Part shown: one piece after another, positions 14,962 through 24,705 of the stretch | Numbering within the stretch: position 1 is the first letter of the stretch | How the letters are laid out: each line of letters begins with the position of its first letter | Assembly (NCBI GenBank): GCA_903895195.1 | Contig: CAITSZ010000005.1 | Coordinates: 1-64,000 of the forward strand | Length of the DNA stretch: 64,000 nucleotides | Direction: 5' to 3' | Source: an uncultured Chlorobiaceae bacterium | GTDB taxonomy: Bacteria > Bacteroidota > Chlorobiia > Chlorobiales > Chlorobiaceae | Notes under the pieces: model-generated | Seen by the model: the letters and a program-made list of their open reading frames with translations, nothing else | The model's database searches: none | What the model was told of the DNA's origin: nothing | Position numbers and translations under genes: made by a program

Positions 14962-15687
14962 ATGCATGCTAAAATCATATTCAAAAGCGACTTAGAAGAT
15001 GAATCTCTCATTATAATTCTTAAAGGGAATCAATGGTGGCCAACGTTTGACCAAGAATCGGGTGATGCAGAAAAAATTGTTACCGAGATGAAGGATTCTG
15101 TCAAAGAGAGCGACATCCCGCTTTTTCTCGGAAGTAAAAAATTTGTCCTTTTAAGTGCTGTAACTGAGACTCGTGGAACGTTATCATTTGAGAATAAAGC
15201 ATGGGTGCTCCGACTTCTTAACCCTAACCTCTCTCTCCTGCAACTTGATTGCCAGGTTTTTGTGCATAAGTGCATTAAGCACGCGGGCCAGATGCAGAAA
15301 AAGATCACCTTTTATGAAACGCCTGTCCAGCTTGTTGAACGAAACCGAAAAGATCCTATCATTGAAGGAAAAATACTTGCCTCTAAAAAAGAGAGGCTTT
15401 CCTATGCCAGAAAACAGAAACAGGTAGAGTATGCTATCGGTGTTATCGGCTTTGCCGTCTTTATTGCGTTACTGCTTGTAACGTATCCCTGGCCATTCAG
15501 AGATCCCGGGAACCAGGTAGAGATATGGTTATTCACTATTTTTGAAAAGCTTATCGGTTCTGTTGCGATAACAGCCCTGATTTCATATGCACAATTTTAC
15601 GCGTTTTACTCATCGCTGCATGAAGATGCAATAAAATGGTCAATTGCGGGTGAACCGGAAAAGAAGGCAATTAAAACCCTTATTTAA
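14962..15687 (+). CDS. hypothetical membrane-anchored protein, two C-terminal TM segments
   Basis: About 241 residues from ATG 14962, chosen because AACGGAAAG lies just before it (a TTG at 14938 is also in frame). The N-terminal ~150 residues look soluble and cytoplasmic, with beta-rich segments (IIFKSDLEDESLIIILKG) and a basic linker (SKKERLSYARKQK). Two hydrophobic helices follow at ~157-178 and ~195-220, separated by a Pro/Trp-rich turn (TYPWPFRDPG). No family is recognised and no operon partner is present. Confidence 0.6.
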   Translation: MHAKIIFKSDLEDESLIIILKGNQWWPTFDQESGDAEKIVTEMKDSVKESDIPLFLGSKKFVLLSAVTETRGTLSFENKAWVLRLLNPNLSLLQLDCQVFVHKCIKHAGQMQKKITFYETPVQLVERNRKDPIIEGKILASKKERLSYARKQKQVEYAIGVIGFAVFIALLLVTYPWPFRDPGNQVEIWLFTIFEKLIGSVAITALISYAQFYAFYSSLHEDAIKWSIAGEPEKKAIKTLI

Positions 15688-15826
15688 GCGAAGCGACACG
15701 CCCCGATTATTGACAATCCCCGGCTTGTCTTTACCCGTTCAAGGCAACTTTTAATCTCTTATTTTCATTGAAATTACTGCAGTATCACTCTTCCTGTTCT
15801 GTTAACAGCCAAGAAAAAGTTTGACC

Positions 15827-16438
15827 ATGAAAAACTATTTTTTAACCGCAGTTGGCTTCGCTGCAATGCTTCTTTGGAGCGTCCCAGGTATTACCTATGC
15901 AGAACTCAACGGATCTTTTCTCGCTCTTGGAAACAGGCCCTCATTTTATATAGATGCACCGCCAACATTTATCTATGTCCCGGAGCTTGGATACTCAGTA
16001 GCAGTTGAGAGCCCTTATGATTTCATTTCTTACGACGATTACTACTACGTCTACGATAACGGCTACTGGTACAGCTCGTCGTTTTATAATGGTCCATGGA
16101 TAGCCATCATCGGGGAGGGCCTTCCTCCCTTGCTGAGAGGACATCGTATTGCGGATATAAGAAGATTCCGTGATATCGAGTATGGAAAGCATGACCGGCA
16201 GTACTGGCAGAATAGTGATCAACACGATCGCAGAAACCAAAAAGAGTTTCGCATCAATAGTAGCTTGAGGTCGTTTGATGGTCGCAGACCGAACGACGGT
16301 CAAGGTCGAAATGACAATGACGGCAGAAATCGCGGAGAGGCAAGAAGCGGTGGAGATAACCGCGCTCCAGGGAACATTCGCGGTGCTGGCGACACTCATC
16401 CCTCCAGGGATCGACTGGGTGGTGATCGCAACCGCTGA
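15827..16438 (+). CDS. secreted Tyr-rich / Arg-Gly-Asn-rich protein
   Basis: 203 residues from ATG 15827. A signal peptide (MKNYFLTAVGFAAMLLWS..ITYA) is followed by a Tyr/Trp-rich globular segment (~residues 45-105: YDDYYYVYDNGYWYSSSFYNGPW, here split at its middle, then LPPLLRGHRI) like that of periplasmic proteins with YxxGxWY repeats. The last ~75 residues are low-complexity Arg/Gly/Asn/Asp and probably disordered. No enzyme motif is seen. It probably belongs to the cell envelope or is exported. Confidence 0.65.
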   Translation: MKNYFLTAVGFAAMLLWSVPGITYAELNGSFLALGNRPSFYIDAPPTFIYVPELGYSVAVESPYDFISYDDYYYVYDNGYWYSSSFYNGPWIAIIGEGLPPLLRGHRIADIRRFRDIEYGKHDRQYWQNSDQHDRRNQKEFRINSSLRSFDGRRPNDGQGRNDNDGRNRGEARSGGDNRAPGNIRGAGDTHPSRDRLGGDRNR

Positions 16439-16771
16439 TACTCTGGCAGCAACTGATAGCTTCCGGAATCTTACTTCTGAAACTTGTGTTGAGGCCTAAG
16501 TGCTAATGATTCGACACTGCCTGCTCTGTTGTTAAAGCTCTTCATGTCAGTTAGCTGGCCGTAGCGATTATTAATGTCTTTTTGCTTTTGGTCTTGCTCG
16601 CCTTTCCTGTTTCTCCGTTTGTTAACATGCGGGCGATAACCCTATCTTTAAACATTACTTAAGACTTTTGAAAGAATCCGTTAATTATTACAAGGCCTTA
16701 TTGATTATATTTAGAGCCGATATTAATGGATACAATTCAGAAACCAACACCTATTGAACAATCGACCTCTT
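16439..16771. other. intergenic region before the two-component system
   Basis: About 330 bases with stop codons in all frames. It is AT-rich toward the response-regulator gene, where a promoter is expected. No hairpin, repeat or RNA gene can be supported. Confidence 0.4.
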
Positions 16772-17458
16772 ATGAAAAACATGAAGCTGCTCATCGTTGA
16801 TGACGAACCAGGGATAACGAGTTTTCTCAAAGAAGGACTCGAAGAGGCATCATACTCGGTTGATATAGCCAGTGACGGGAAAAGCGGACTTGATCTGGCT
16901 CTGAGCAATACCTATGACCTGATCATTCTGGACTGGATGATTCCAGTTATGAGTGGTATTGAAGTATGTAATCAGATTCGAAAGAACGGAAATATAGTTC
17001 CGATCATCTTTCTTACGGCAAAAAAAACTCTGGACGACCTTCTCCTGGGGTTCGAAGCAGGCGCGAATGACTACATCAAAAAACCTTTTGAATTTGAAGA
17101 GCTGCTGGTTCGAATTAATGCGCAGCTCAAAAAAAGTCTGAAAGAGGAGAATACTCTCAATGCTGGAAAACTCACCATTAATACCCTGCGCCATCAGGTA
17201 TTTTTCGATTCGAAAGAAATTGTGCTGACACCAAAGGAATTTGCCTTGCTCGCGTACCTTGTTCACAATATGAACAGTGTTTGCACGAGAAATCGCATTC
17301 TTAAAGATGTTTGGGAAATCGAGCCTGAATCCGACACTTCAGTGGTCGACGTCTTTATAACCTTTCTACGTAGAAAATTAGAAAAAGCGGGGGGAAGAAA
17401 GATTATTCAAACCATTTATGGCATAGGCTACGTTGTGCGTGAACAAGACCTGTTATGA
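16772..17458 (+). CDS. OmpR-family response regulator
   Basis: 228 residues from ATG 16772. The receiver domain (~1-120) has an acidic pair in IVDDEPG, phosphoacceptor Asp54 (LDWMIP), Thr in LTAKK and Lys in IKKPFE. The C-terminal winged helix (~130-225; LTPKEFALLAYLV, VDVFITFLRRKLE, IQTIYGIGYV) is of OmpR/PhoB type. Its stop overlaps the kinase ATG by four bases (ATGA), so the pair is translationally coupled. It resembles metal- or envelope-stress responders such as CusR, but the signal is unknown. Confidence 0.93.
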   Translation: MKNMKLLIVDDEPGITSFLKEGLEEASYSVDIASDGKSGLDLALSNTYDLIILDWMIPVMSGIEVCNQIRKNGNIVPIIFLTAKKTLDDLLLGFEAGANDYIKKPFEFEELLVRINAQLKKSLKEENTLNAGKLTINTLRHQVFFDSKEIVLTPKEFALLAYLVHNMNSVCTRNRILKDVWEIEPESDTSVVDVFITFLRRKLEKAGGRKIIQTIYGIGYVVREQDLL

Positions 17459-18927
17459 GCGTTCAGCCAACAGACTTTCCAAGAAACAATAGACTTTTTC
17501 GGAATAAGTTTCCCCGAATGAGTTTGCGTAATCGTATTGCGATTTATTATACCATCGCAACATCATTGTTGATTGTCCTCATTTTCGGCGGGATTTTATT
17601 TCTGGTTGACAGGGCCGTTTCGAGTCACAACGATGTCGCAATGATGTACGAGGTGACCGAGGAGATATCGAACCTGAAACTGAAAGACCAATTTTTTAAT
17701 GATCTTGCTCATGCAAATAAATTTGATGATGACGGCGATGATTATAAAGAAAAAAAAAGAAAACAGATGAATTTTGATATCGATCTTGAATTTATTCAAC
17801 TGGTCGACAATCAAGGAAACGTTCTTAAGAAATCAGAAAATCTCTCCGGCAGAACACTGATTTTCAAAGGCAGCAGCTCAGATACAATATACTTCAATGG
17901 AAGTATTGAAGGTTCAATGTTACGCCACATACAAGTTCCCCTTGTAAGTCCTGATGGCATCACGAAAGGATATCTTATTGTCGCTCATTCTCTTATGAAT
18001 GCCTTGTCGTTCTTACAGGAATTACAGATCATCTTTCTCTTTTCATTTCCCGTTATTGTCATAACCATTTTTGTTCTAACGCGCTTTATTGCTGGAGAAA
18101 GCATTAAGCCAATTGATGATGTTATCACGACGGCTGAAAAAATCACCAAGAGAAATCTTAATCAGCGTATACCTCTTCCGATCCATCAGGATGAATTACA
18201 TCGCTTGTCAGTAACCATCAATGATTTGCTTGACCGTCTGCAGGAGGCATTTCAGCGAGAGCAGCAGTTTACGGCTGATGCATCACACGAGCTGAACACA
18301 CCGCTTTCAGTCGTTAAAGGAACACTTGAAGTTCTGATACGCAAACCAAGGGCTATAGAGCACTATGAGGCAAGAGTCCATTTCTGCCTTATCGAGTTAA
18401 ACCGGATGAGGAGAATAATCGATAAGCTTCTTGTTCTTGCCCTTTATGAAGGGAACAAAATCAGTCCAAATATTCAGGATATAATGCTGCCTCAGCTTAT
18501 TGAAGATGTTGTCGCAAGAATGCAGGCTGCCGCATTTGAAAAAGAGATTGCAATTACGCTGAAGGGGGCAGAAAACGTAAAGGTTGCTGCGGACCACGCA
18601 ATGCTTGAAATGATTTTTGAGAATCTTCTTTCGAATGCAATCAAATATTCTCCGGCCAGCTCAGCAATAACAATAGCCATTGAGCATAATGGGGGTGACA
18701 TTACCTGCTGTATTGCTGATCAGGGTATCGGAATACCGGAAAAAAATATACCGAAGATTTTTGACAGGTTTTATCGTGTTGATGAGTCGAGAAACTCTCA
18801 AACCGGAGGGGTTGGAGTCGGTCTCTCTATTGTAAAAAAACTTGCCGATATTCAGCAGATAGCGATAGCAGTGCAAAGCACTCCGAACATTGGAACAACT
18901 TTTATGCTGACTTTTTTGTCTGCCTGA
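17455..18927 (+). CDS. sensor histidine kinase
   Basis: 490 residues. TM1 is at ~28-52. The periplasmic sensor region (~53-185) is acidic and Lys-rich around DDDGDDYKEKKRK. TM2 is at ~188-212, followed by HAMP (~213-265). HisKA has His278 (DASHELNTPLS). HATPase carries the N-box ENLLSNAIKYSP, the G1 box DQGIGIP and the F/G2 boxes FDRFYRVDES..GVGVGLSIV. It phosphorylates the regulator encoded immediately upstream. The ligand is unknown; the acidic periplasmic stretch could bind cations (inference). Confidence 0.92.
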   Translation: MSVQPTDFPRNNRLFRNKFPRMSLRNRIAIYYTIATSLLIVLIFGGILFLVDRAVSSHNDVAMMYEVTEEISNLKLKDQFFNDLAHANKFDDDGDDYKEKKRKQMNFDIDLEFIQLVDNQGNVLKKSENLSGRTLIFKGSSSDTIYFNGSIEGSMLRHIQVPLVSPDGITKGYLIVAHSLMNALSFLQELQIIFLFSFPVIVITIFVLTRFIAGESIKPIDDVITTAEKITKRNLNQRIPLPIHQDELHRLSVTINDLLDRLQEAFQREQQFTADASHELNTPLSVVKGTLEVLIRKPRAIEHYEARVHFCLIELNRMRRIIDKLLVLALYEGNKISPNIQDIMLPQLIEDVVARMQAAAFEKEIAITLKGAENVKVAADHAMLEMIFENLLSNAIKYSPASSAITIAIEHNGGDITCCIADQGIGIPEKNIPKIFDRFYRVDESRNSQTGGVGVGLSIVKKLADIQQIAIAVQSTPNIGTTFMLTFLSA

Positions 18928-19159
18928 GTCCTAAGGCTGAGGAGAAGGTGTTTCTCTTTATTTTCTGATATTTCTACGAAATAAACGGCTGATATGTCTT
19001 ATACTTCATATTGATTCACAGGCTCAGCGCAAAGCACGTACATGAGAATGGTTAACACCGTTATCCCTTTTTGCTCCAACTCACCCCGCATTCCGCGCAT
19101 GGGACTCTTCGCTCTCTCATCCTGTCCCGCAAACCCTATCGAAAAAAGCACGTCATATC

Positions 19160-21991
19160 ATGATGCAGCAGTATAGCAGCAGTTCCTACCTTTTCGGAGG
19201 CAATGCCCCCTACATTGAAGATCTTTACGAAGACTATCTTGACAATCCGGGTTCCGTCCCCGAAAACTGGCGAGCGTACTTTGACGCGATGCAAAACGTT
19301 CCGGGATCAAACGGCACCGACAGTCGAGATATTGCCCATTCACCGGTTCAGGCTTCTTTTGCTGAACGAGCCCGCATGGGCCCGATATGCCGCGTCGTGG
19401 CGAGTCCCGATGCCGACCTTGGACGCAAAAGGGTTTCGGTGCAAAAGCTCATCGCCGCATACCGCAACATCGGATCACGCTGGGCAGATCTTGACCCTCT
19501 AAAACGTCAGGAACGCCCGGCACTGCCCGATCTTGAGCCCTCGTTCTACGGCTTTACCGACACCGACATGGATATTGTTTTCAACACAAGCAATACCTAT
19601 TTCGGACGCGAAACCATGCCGCTTCGAGAGCTGCTGCAGAACCTGCGCGAAACCTACTGCGGAACACTGAGTATAGAGTTCATGTACATCACCGACCAGA
19701 CCGAAAAGCGCTGGTGGCAGGCAAAGCTCGAAACCATCCGTTCAAAGCCTGATTTCACTGAGGTCAAGAAAAAACATATTCTCGAACGACTTACCGCAGC
19801 CGAAGGCTTTGAACGCTATCTGCATACCCGTTTTATAGGTCAGAAGCGTTTTTCTCTTGAAGGAGGAGAAAGTTTTATTGCATCCATGGATGAGCTTATT
19901 CAACGTGCAGGCAAAGCCGGCGTTCAGGAGATTGTCATCGGGATGGCTCACAGGGGCCGACTCAATGTGCTGGTCAACATCATGGGCAAAAATCCCCTCG
20001 ACCTCTTTGCCGAATTCGAAGGGAAACATGACGAAGAGCTTCCTTCGGGAGATGTGAAGTACCATCAGGGATTTACAAGCGATATTTCGACTCCGGGCGG
20101 CCCGATCAATCTCTCACTCGCTTTCAACCCATCGCATCTTGAAATCGTCAATCCGGTCGTTGAGGGTGCCGTTAAGGCCCGTCAGGTTCGCCGGGGGGAC
20201 AGGGATGGCTCACAGGTGCTGCCCATACTGGTTCATGGTGATGCTGCGTTTGCAGGACAGGGCGTTATCATGGAGACCCTGAACCTCGCTTTAACCCGCG
20301 GTTACGGCACCGGAGGAACGGTTCACATCGTCATCAACAACCAGATCGGCTTCACCACATCTGATCCCCGCGACAGCCGCTCAACAACCTACTGCACCGA
20401 CGTAGTCAAAATGATCGAGGCTCCGGTACTTCACGTTAACGGTGACGACCCCGATGCGGTAGTACTGGCAACGCAGATGGCTCTGGATTACCGGCAGGCG
20501 TTCAAACGGGATGTAGTGATCGATATCATCTGTTTCCGCAAGCTTGGCCATAATGAGCAGGATACACCTGCCATGACCCAGCCTCTGATGTACAAGAAGA
20601 TCGACCGGCACCCAGGCACCCGTAAACTTTATTCAGAGAGGCTTCAGTCTCAGGGCGTCATTTCTGACACCTATGCCGACGCCCTCAGCAAACAGTTCCG
20701 CAAGGATCTTGACGAGGGTAAATACAGTGCCAATCCAATTCTGGTCAATAAAACCATCTTTACCTCTGAACCGGCTTCAGGTCGCAACGAGATATCTGAA
20801 ACCGGGGTTCCACTTGCTGAGTTAAAACGGATTGCAGAACGGATTACCAAAGTCCCCGATCAGTTCAAGCTTCACCCGCTCGTAGAAAAAGTCATCAACG
20901 ACCGGGCAAGAATGGGCAGGGGTGAGCAGTCCCTCGACTGGGGTATGGGCGAACACCTCGCCTTCGGCTCACTCGTTACCGGCGGCTACCCCATACGCAT
21001 TACCGGCCAGGACAGCGGAAGGGCAACATTTTCGCACCGTCACGCGGTGCTGCACGACCAGAACCGTGAAAAATGGGATTCCGGCAGTTACATCCCCCTT
21101 CAGAACGTCACCGATAATCAGGCACCATTTACCGTTATAGATTCGGTGCTATCTGAAGAGGCAGTGCTTGGATTCGAGTATGGCTACTCCATCTCCGCGC
21201 CTGATACCCTTGTCATCTGGGAAGCCCAGTTCGGAGACTTTGCAAACGGAGCGCAGGTACTTATAGACCAGTTCATCACCTCCGGAGAGGTAAAATGGGG
21301 CCTTGCATCCGGACTTACGCTTATGCTGCCTCACGGTTATGAGGGCCAGGGCCCTGAGCACTCCTCCGCCAGACCGGAACGATTCCTGCAGCTTTGTGCG
21401 GAAAACAATATCCAGGTTTGTCAGCCAACAAATCCTGCACAGATTTTCCACCTTCTCCGGCGCCAGATCACTTCGATGCTTCGTAAACCGCTGATCATTC
21501 TCACACCGAAATCGCTGCTGCGAAACAAGGAGGCGGTCTCACCGCTTGCCGATCTCTCTGCAGGAAATTTCCAGAACATTATCGGTGACACAACGGCCAA
21601 GGCAAAGAAAGTCAAGCGCCTTATCGCCTGCTCCGGCAAGGTCTATTATGATCTTATCAACCGTCGGCGCGAAAACACAGCTGAAAATGTTGCCATTATC
21701 CGCATTGAACAGCTCTACCCGTTCCCGGCGGAAGAGTTCACAGCTCAACTCGAGCACTATCCTGCACTTAAAGAGATAGTCTGGTGTCAGGATGAACCTA
21801 AAAATCAAGGGTACTGGCGTTTTCTTCAGCACTATATCATGAAAGCCATGACACCCGGCCAGCAGTTCGGCTATGCAGGTCGTCTTGCCTCGGCGTCGAC
21901 AGCATGCGGGTACGCTGCAACTCATGCCCTGCAGCAGAAAGCGCTGCTGGATCAGGCATTCGGTGAATTCAGCGTTTTTTTCAACAAATAA
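19160..21991 (+). CDS. sucA: 2-oxoglutarate dehydrogenase E1 component
   Basis: 943 residues, full length. N-terminal E2-binding segment (YIEDLYEDYLDNPGSVPENWRAYF), then the thiamine-diphosphate domain (GMAHRGRLNVLVNIMGK, FNPSHLEIVNPVVEG, VHGDAAFAGQGV, and the GTGGTVHIVINNQIGFTT metal/TPP site, given here in parts) and the transketolase-like C-terminus (QDSGRATFSHRHAVLHDQ, LPHGYEGQGPEHSS, RPERFLQLC). It decarboxylates 2-oxoglutarate and passes the succinyl group to the E2 lipoyl arm. sucB starts 12 bases after its stop and lpd follows, giving a complete complex. Confidence 0.95.
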   Translation: MMQQYSSSSYLFGGNAPYIEDLYEDYLDNPGSVPENWRAYFDAMQNVPGSNGTDSRDIAHSPVQASFAERARMGPICRVVASPDADLGRKRVSVQKLIAAYRNIGSRWADLDPLKRQERPALPDLEPSFYGFTDTDMDIVFNTSNTYFGRETMPLRELLQNLRETYCGTLSIEFMYITDQTEKRWWQAKLETIRSKPDFTEVKKKHILERLTAAEGFERYLHTRFIGQKRFSLEGGESFIASMDELIQRAGKAGVQEIVIGMAHRGRLNVLVNIMGKNPLDLFAEFEGKHDEELPSGDVKYHQGFTSDISTPGGPINLSLAFNPSHLEIVNPVVEGAVKARQVRRGDRDGSQVLPILVHGDAAFAGQGVIMETLNLALTRGYGTGGTVHIVINNQIGFTTSDPRDSRSTTYCTDVVKMIEAPVLHVNGDDPDAVVLATQMALDYRQAFKRDVVIDIICFRKLGHNEQDTPAMTQPLMYKKIDRHPGTRKLYSERLQSQGVISDTYADALSKQFRKDLDEGKYSANPILVNKTIFTSEPASGRNEISETGVPLAELKRIAERITKVPDQFKLHPLVEKVINDRARMGRGEQSLDWGMGEHLAFGSLVTGGYPIRITGQDSGRATFSHRHAVLHDQNREKWDSGSYIPLQNVTDNQAPFTVIDSVLSEEAVLGFEYGYSISAPDTLVIWEAQFGDFANGAQVLIDQFITSGEVKWGLASGLTLMLPHGYEGQGPEHSSARPERFLQLCAENNIQVCQPTNPAQIFHLLRRQITSMLRKPLIILTPKSLLRNKEAVSPLADLSAGNFQNIIGDTTAKAKKVKRLIACSGKVYYDLINRRRENTAENVAIIRIEQLYPFPAEEFTAQLEHYPALKEIVWCQDEPKNQGYWRFLQHYIMKAMTPGQQFGYAGRLASASTACGYAATHALQQKALLDQAFGEFSVFFNK

Positions 21992-22003
21992 TATCCTTTT
22001 CGA

Positions 22004-23239
22004 ATGGCAATCATAGATGTCACCATATCCCAGTTATCGGAATCCGTTGCAGAGGCAACGCTGCTCAACTGGAAAAAGAAACCAGGCGATGCAGTTGCTG
22101 AAGATGAAATCCTGTTCGAAATCGAAACCGACAAGGTAGTCTTCGATGTTCCATCCCCTTCAGCGGGTATCCTTTTTGAAATCCTTGTCAGTGACGGTGG
22201 AACGGTAGTGGCCAATCAGGTTCTGGCTCGCATCGACACTGAAGGAAAAGCAGTTGGCAGTGGGCCGTTGGCAGTCAGCAGTGAGCAGTTGGCAGTGGGC
22301 AGTGGGCAGTCAGCACATCCAGGCATCGCCATGCCGGCAGCAGCGAAACTTATGGCTGAAACAGGATTGACAGCTTCACAGGTTGAGGGAACCGGAAGAG
22401 AGGGCAGAATCACAAAAGCCGACGTTCTTGCTGCGGTGGCAAGCGGTACAGAAGCGCCTGCTCCAAGCGCCCCTCCTCCACCAAAGCTCAGTCCGGCCAT
22501 GCCAATAGAAGCGCACCTCGAGAGTCCTCTCATAACCGAGCGTCCCGAACAGCGCGTTCCAATGACCCGCCTTCGCGCACGCATTGCCGAACGCCTGCTG
22601 CACTCCCAGGCGACCAATGCCATTCTAACGACCTTCAACGAGGTCAATATGCAGGCAGTCATCGACTTGCGCAACCGCTACAAGGCAACCTTTGAAAAAG
22701 AACACGGCGTCAAACTCGGATTTACGTCCTTCTTTGTCAAAGCCACAGTTCACGCACTGCGCAAATACCCGGTACTCAACGCCTCCGTTGAAGGCAAGGA
22801 TATCATTTACCACGGCTATTTTGATATAGGTATTGCCGTCAGCTCCCCGAGGGGTCTTGTTGTCCCGATCCTGCGAAATGCCGACCAGATGAGCATTGCT
22901 GAAATTGAACGCAAAATCACCGATTTCTCCACCAAGGCAAAACTGGGCAACCTTTCGCTCGAAGAGCTGACCGGCGGCACGTTCTCCATCTCAAACGGAG
23001 GTGTGTTCGGCTCCATGCTTTCAACGCCGATTATCAATCCGCCCCAGTCGGCCATTCTCGGCATTCACGCCACAACGGACAGGCCAGTTGCTGAAAACGG
23101 GCAGATTGTCATACGGCCAATGAACTATCTGGCCATGTCTTACGACCACCGCATTATCGACGGGCGCGAAGCTGTTCTCGGCCTGGTAGCCATAAAGGAT
23201 GCACTGGAAGATCCGGCGCGACTGTTACTTGATATCTAA
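22004..23239 (+). CDS. sucB: dihydrolipoyl succinyltransferase (E2), with heptamer-encoded linker
   Basis: 411 residues. Lipoyl domain at ~1-76 with the lipoyl-lysine in [12 protein letters not shown] linker of about 25 residues (~80-105) is encoded by the heptanucleotide repeat ([19 protein letters not shown]..). The E3/E1-binding domain is at ~105-145 ([28 protein letters not shown], in two parts). The catalytic core is at ~185-411, with the active-site HRIIDGREA near the end. The usual linker here is Ala/Pro-rich and flexible, so the repeat has replaced or extended a tolerant segment. It moves succinyl groups to CoA. Confidence 0.94.
   Translation: MAIIDVTISQLSESVAEATLLNWKKKPGDAVAEDEILFEIETDKVVFDVPSPSAGILFEILVSDGGTVVANQVLARIDTEGKAVGSGPLAVSSEQLAVGSGQSAHPGIAMPAAAKLMAETGLTASQVEGTGREGRITKADVLAAVASGTEAPAPSAPPPPKLSPAMPIEAHLESPLITERPEQRVPMTRLRARIAERLLHSQATNAILTTFNEVNMQAVIDLRNRYKATFEKEHGVKLGFTSFFVKATVHALRKYPVLNASVEGKDIIYHGYFDIGIAVSSPRGLVVPILRNADQMSIAEIERKITDFSTKAKLGNLSLEELTGGTFSISNGGVFGSMLSTPIINPPQSAILGIHATTDRPVAENGQIVIRPMNYLAMSYDHRIIDGREAVLGLVAIKDALEDPARLLLDI
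22249..22311 (+). repeat. heptanucleotide tandem repeat, 9 units, inside sucB
   Basis: Nine 7-bp units (63 bp): AGCAGTT, GGCAGTG, GGCCGTT, GGCAGTC, AGCAGTG, AGCAGTT, GGCAGTG, GGCAGTG, GGCAGTC. It is the same family and the same codon phase (AVGSxQL) as the two tracts in the desulfurase gene 11 kb away. Confidence 0.88.
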
Positions 23240-23263
23240 GAGATAAAATGAGAAAACAACATT

Positions 23264-24700
23264 ATGAATAAACAATTTGACGTTCTTGTTATCGGTGCCG
23301 GACCCGGCGGCTATATCGCAGCAATCAGGGCTGCACAACTTGGCTTTTCGGTAGCCTGCTGCGAGTTCAGCGCTTATGACGACCCTACAGGCGAACCCCG
23401 CCTCGGCGGCACCTGCCTCAACGCGGGATGCATTCCCCTCAAGGCGCTCGTTGCATCATCGGAGGTTTATGAAAAGATGTCTCATCACCTTCTGGACCAT
23501 GGCATCACCGTCAGCGGAGTCAGCATGGATGTTGGACAAATGCAGAAACGCAAAGAGGCGATTGTCACCAAAATGACTTCAGGCATTCAGTTTCTCTTCC
23601 GCAAAAATAAAATCACCTTCCTCAAAGGCCGTGGCTCGTTTGCAGGAAAAACAGATACCGGGTACCGCATCACCATCACCGGTAAAGAGGGAAATGAAGA
23701 GGTTCTGGCTCAAAAAGTCATCATCGCTACCGGTTCAAAAGCCCGCCATATCCCTAACGTCAAGGTCGACAACGTCACCATCTGCGACAACGAAGGCGCA
23801 CTCAAATTCAGTGAAGCTCCAAAAAAACTCGGGGTTATCGGTGCGGGAGTCATCGGCCTCGAAGTAGGATCGGTCTGGCGCAGACTCGGTGCAGAAGTGA
23901 CCGTGCTGGAAGTTATGCCATCATTCCTCGGTGCCGCTGATGAAAGCGTTTCGAGGGAAGCTTCAAAACTCTTTTTAAAGCAGGGCCTGCATATCAAGCT
24001 CGGTGTAAGGATCGGCCAGGCAAAACAAACGGCAACAGGCACCAGCATTGACTATACTGACGCCGACGGCTCGGAACATACCCTCGAATGCGACAAGCTT
24101 ATTGTATCTGTAGGGCGCACTCCCAATGCTGAGAACCTCAACCTTGAAACAATCGGCCTGCAGATCGATGAACGGGGCTTTATTCCCGTCAACGACCACT
24201 GCGCAACAGCAGCTCCCGGAGTTTATGCTATCGGTGACGTCGTGCGCGGCCCAATGCTGGCCCACAAGGCGGAAGATGAAGGTGTCATGGTCGCAGAACT
24301 GATTGCCGGACAGAAACCTCACCTCGACTACAACAGCATGCCCTGGGTTATCTACACCACGCCTGAAATTGCCTGGGTTGGTAAAACCGAACAGCAGCTT
24401 CGCGCAGAAGGTCGGGACTATAAGACCGGGCAGTTCCCCTTTGCTGCCAACGGCCGGGCACTTGGCCTCGGCGATGCAGAAGGGTTTGTTAAAATGCTTG
24501 CCGATGCGAAAACGGATGAGATACTCGGCGTACACATCATCGGAGCGAGTGCATCAGACCTCATAGCGGAAGCGGCGCTTGCCATGGAGTTCAGGGCATC
24601 ATCCGAAGACATTGCCCGTACCTGCCACCCGCACCCGAGCCTTTCCGAAGTAGTCCGTGAGGCAGCCTTAGCAATTGAAAAACGTGCCCTGAACATGTAG
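23264..24700 (+). CDS. lpdA: dihydrolipoamide dehydrogenase (E3)
   Basis: 478 residues. FAD-binding GAGPGGYIAAIRAAQLG at the start, redox-active disulfide GGTCLNAGCIPLKAL (~48-54), NAD-binding GAGVIGLEVGSVW (~190), second FAD site YAIGDVV (~325), and the dimer-interface catalytic His-Glu in CHPHPSLSEVV (~455). It reoxidises dihydrolipoate of the E2 encoded upstream. The 24-base gap after sucB and the shared strand show one operon. Its 3' end faces the leftward hypE with only 5 bases between stops. Confidence 0.95.
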   Translation: MNKQFDVLVIGAGPGGYIAAIRAAQLGFSVACCEFSAYDDPTGEPRLGGTCLNAGCIPLKALVASSEVYEKMSHHLLDHGITVSGVSMDVGQMQKRKEAIVTKMTSGIQFLFRKNKITFLKGRGSFAGKTDTGYRITITGKEGNEEVLAQKVIIATGSKARHIPNVKVDNVTICDNEGALKFSEAPKKLGVIGAGVIGLEVGSVWRRLGAEVTVLEVMPSFLGAADESVSREASKLFLKQGLHIKLGVRIGQAKQTATGTSIDYTDADGSEHTLECDKLIVSVGRTPNAENLNLETIGLQIDERGFIPVNDHCATAAPGVYAIGDVVRGPMLAHKAEDEGVMVAELIAGQKPHLDYNSMPWVIYTTPEIAWVGKTEQQLRAEGRDYKTGQFPFAANGRALGLGDAEGFVKMLADAKTDEILGVHIIGASASDLIAEAALAMEFRASSEDIARTCHPHPSLSEVVREAALAIEKRALNM

Positions 24701-24705
24701 AAGAA

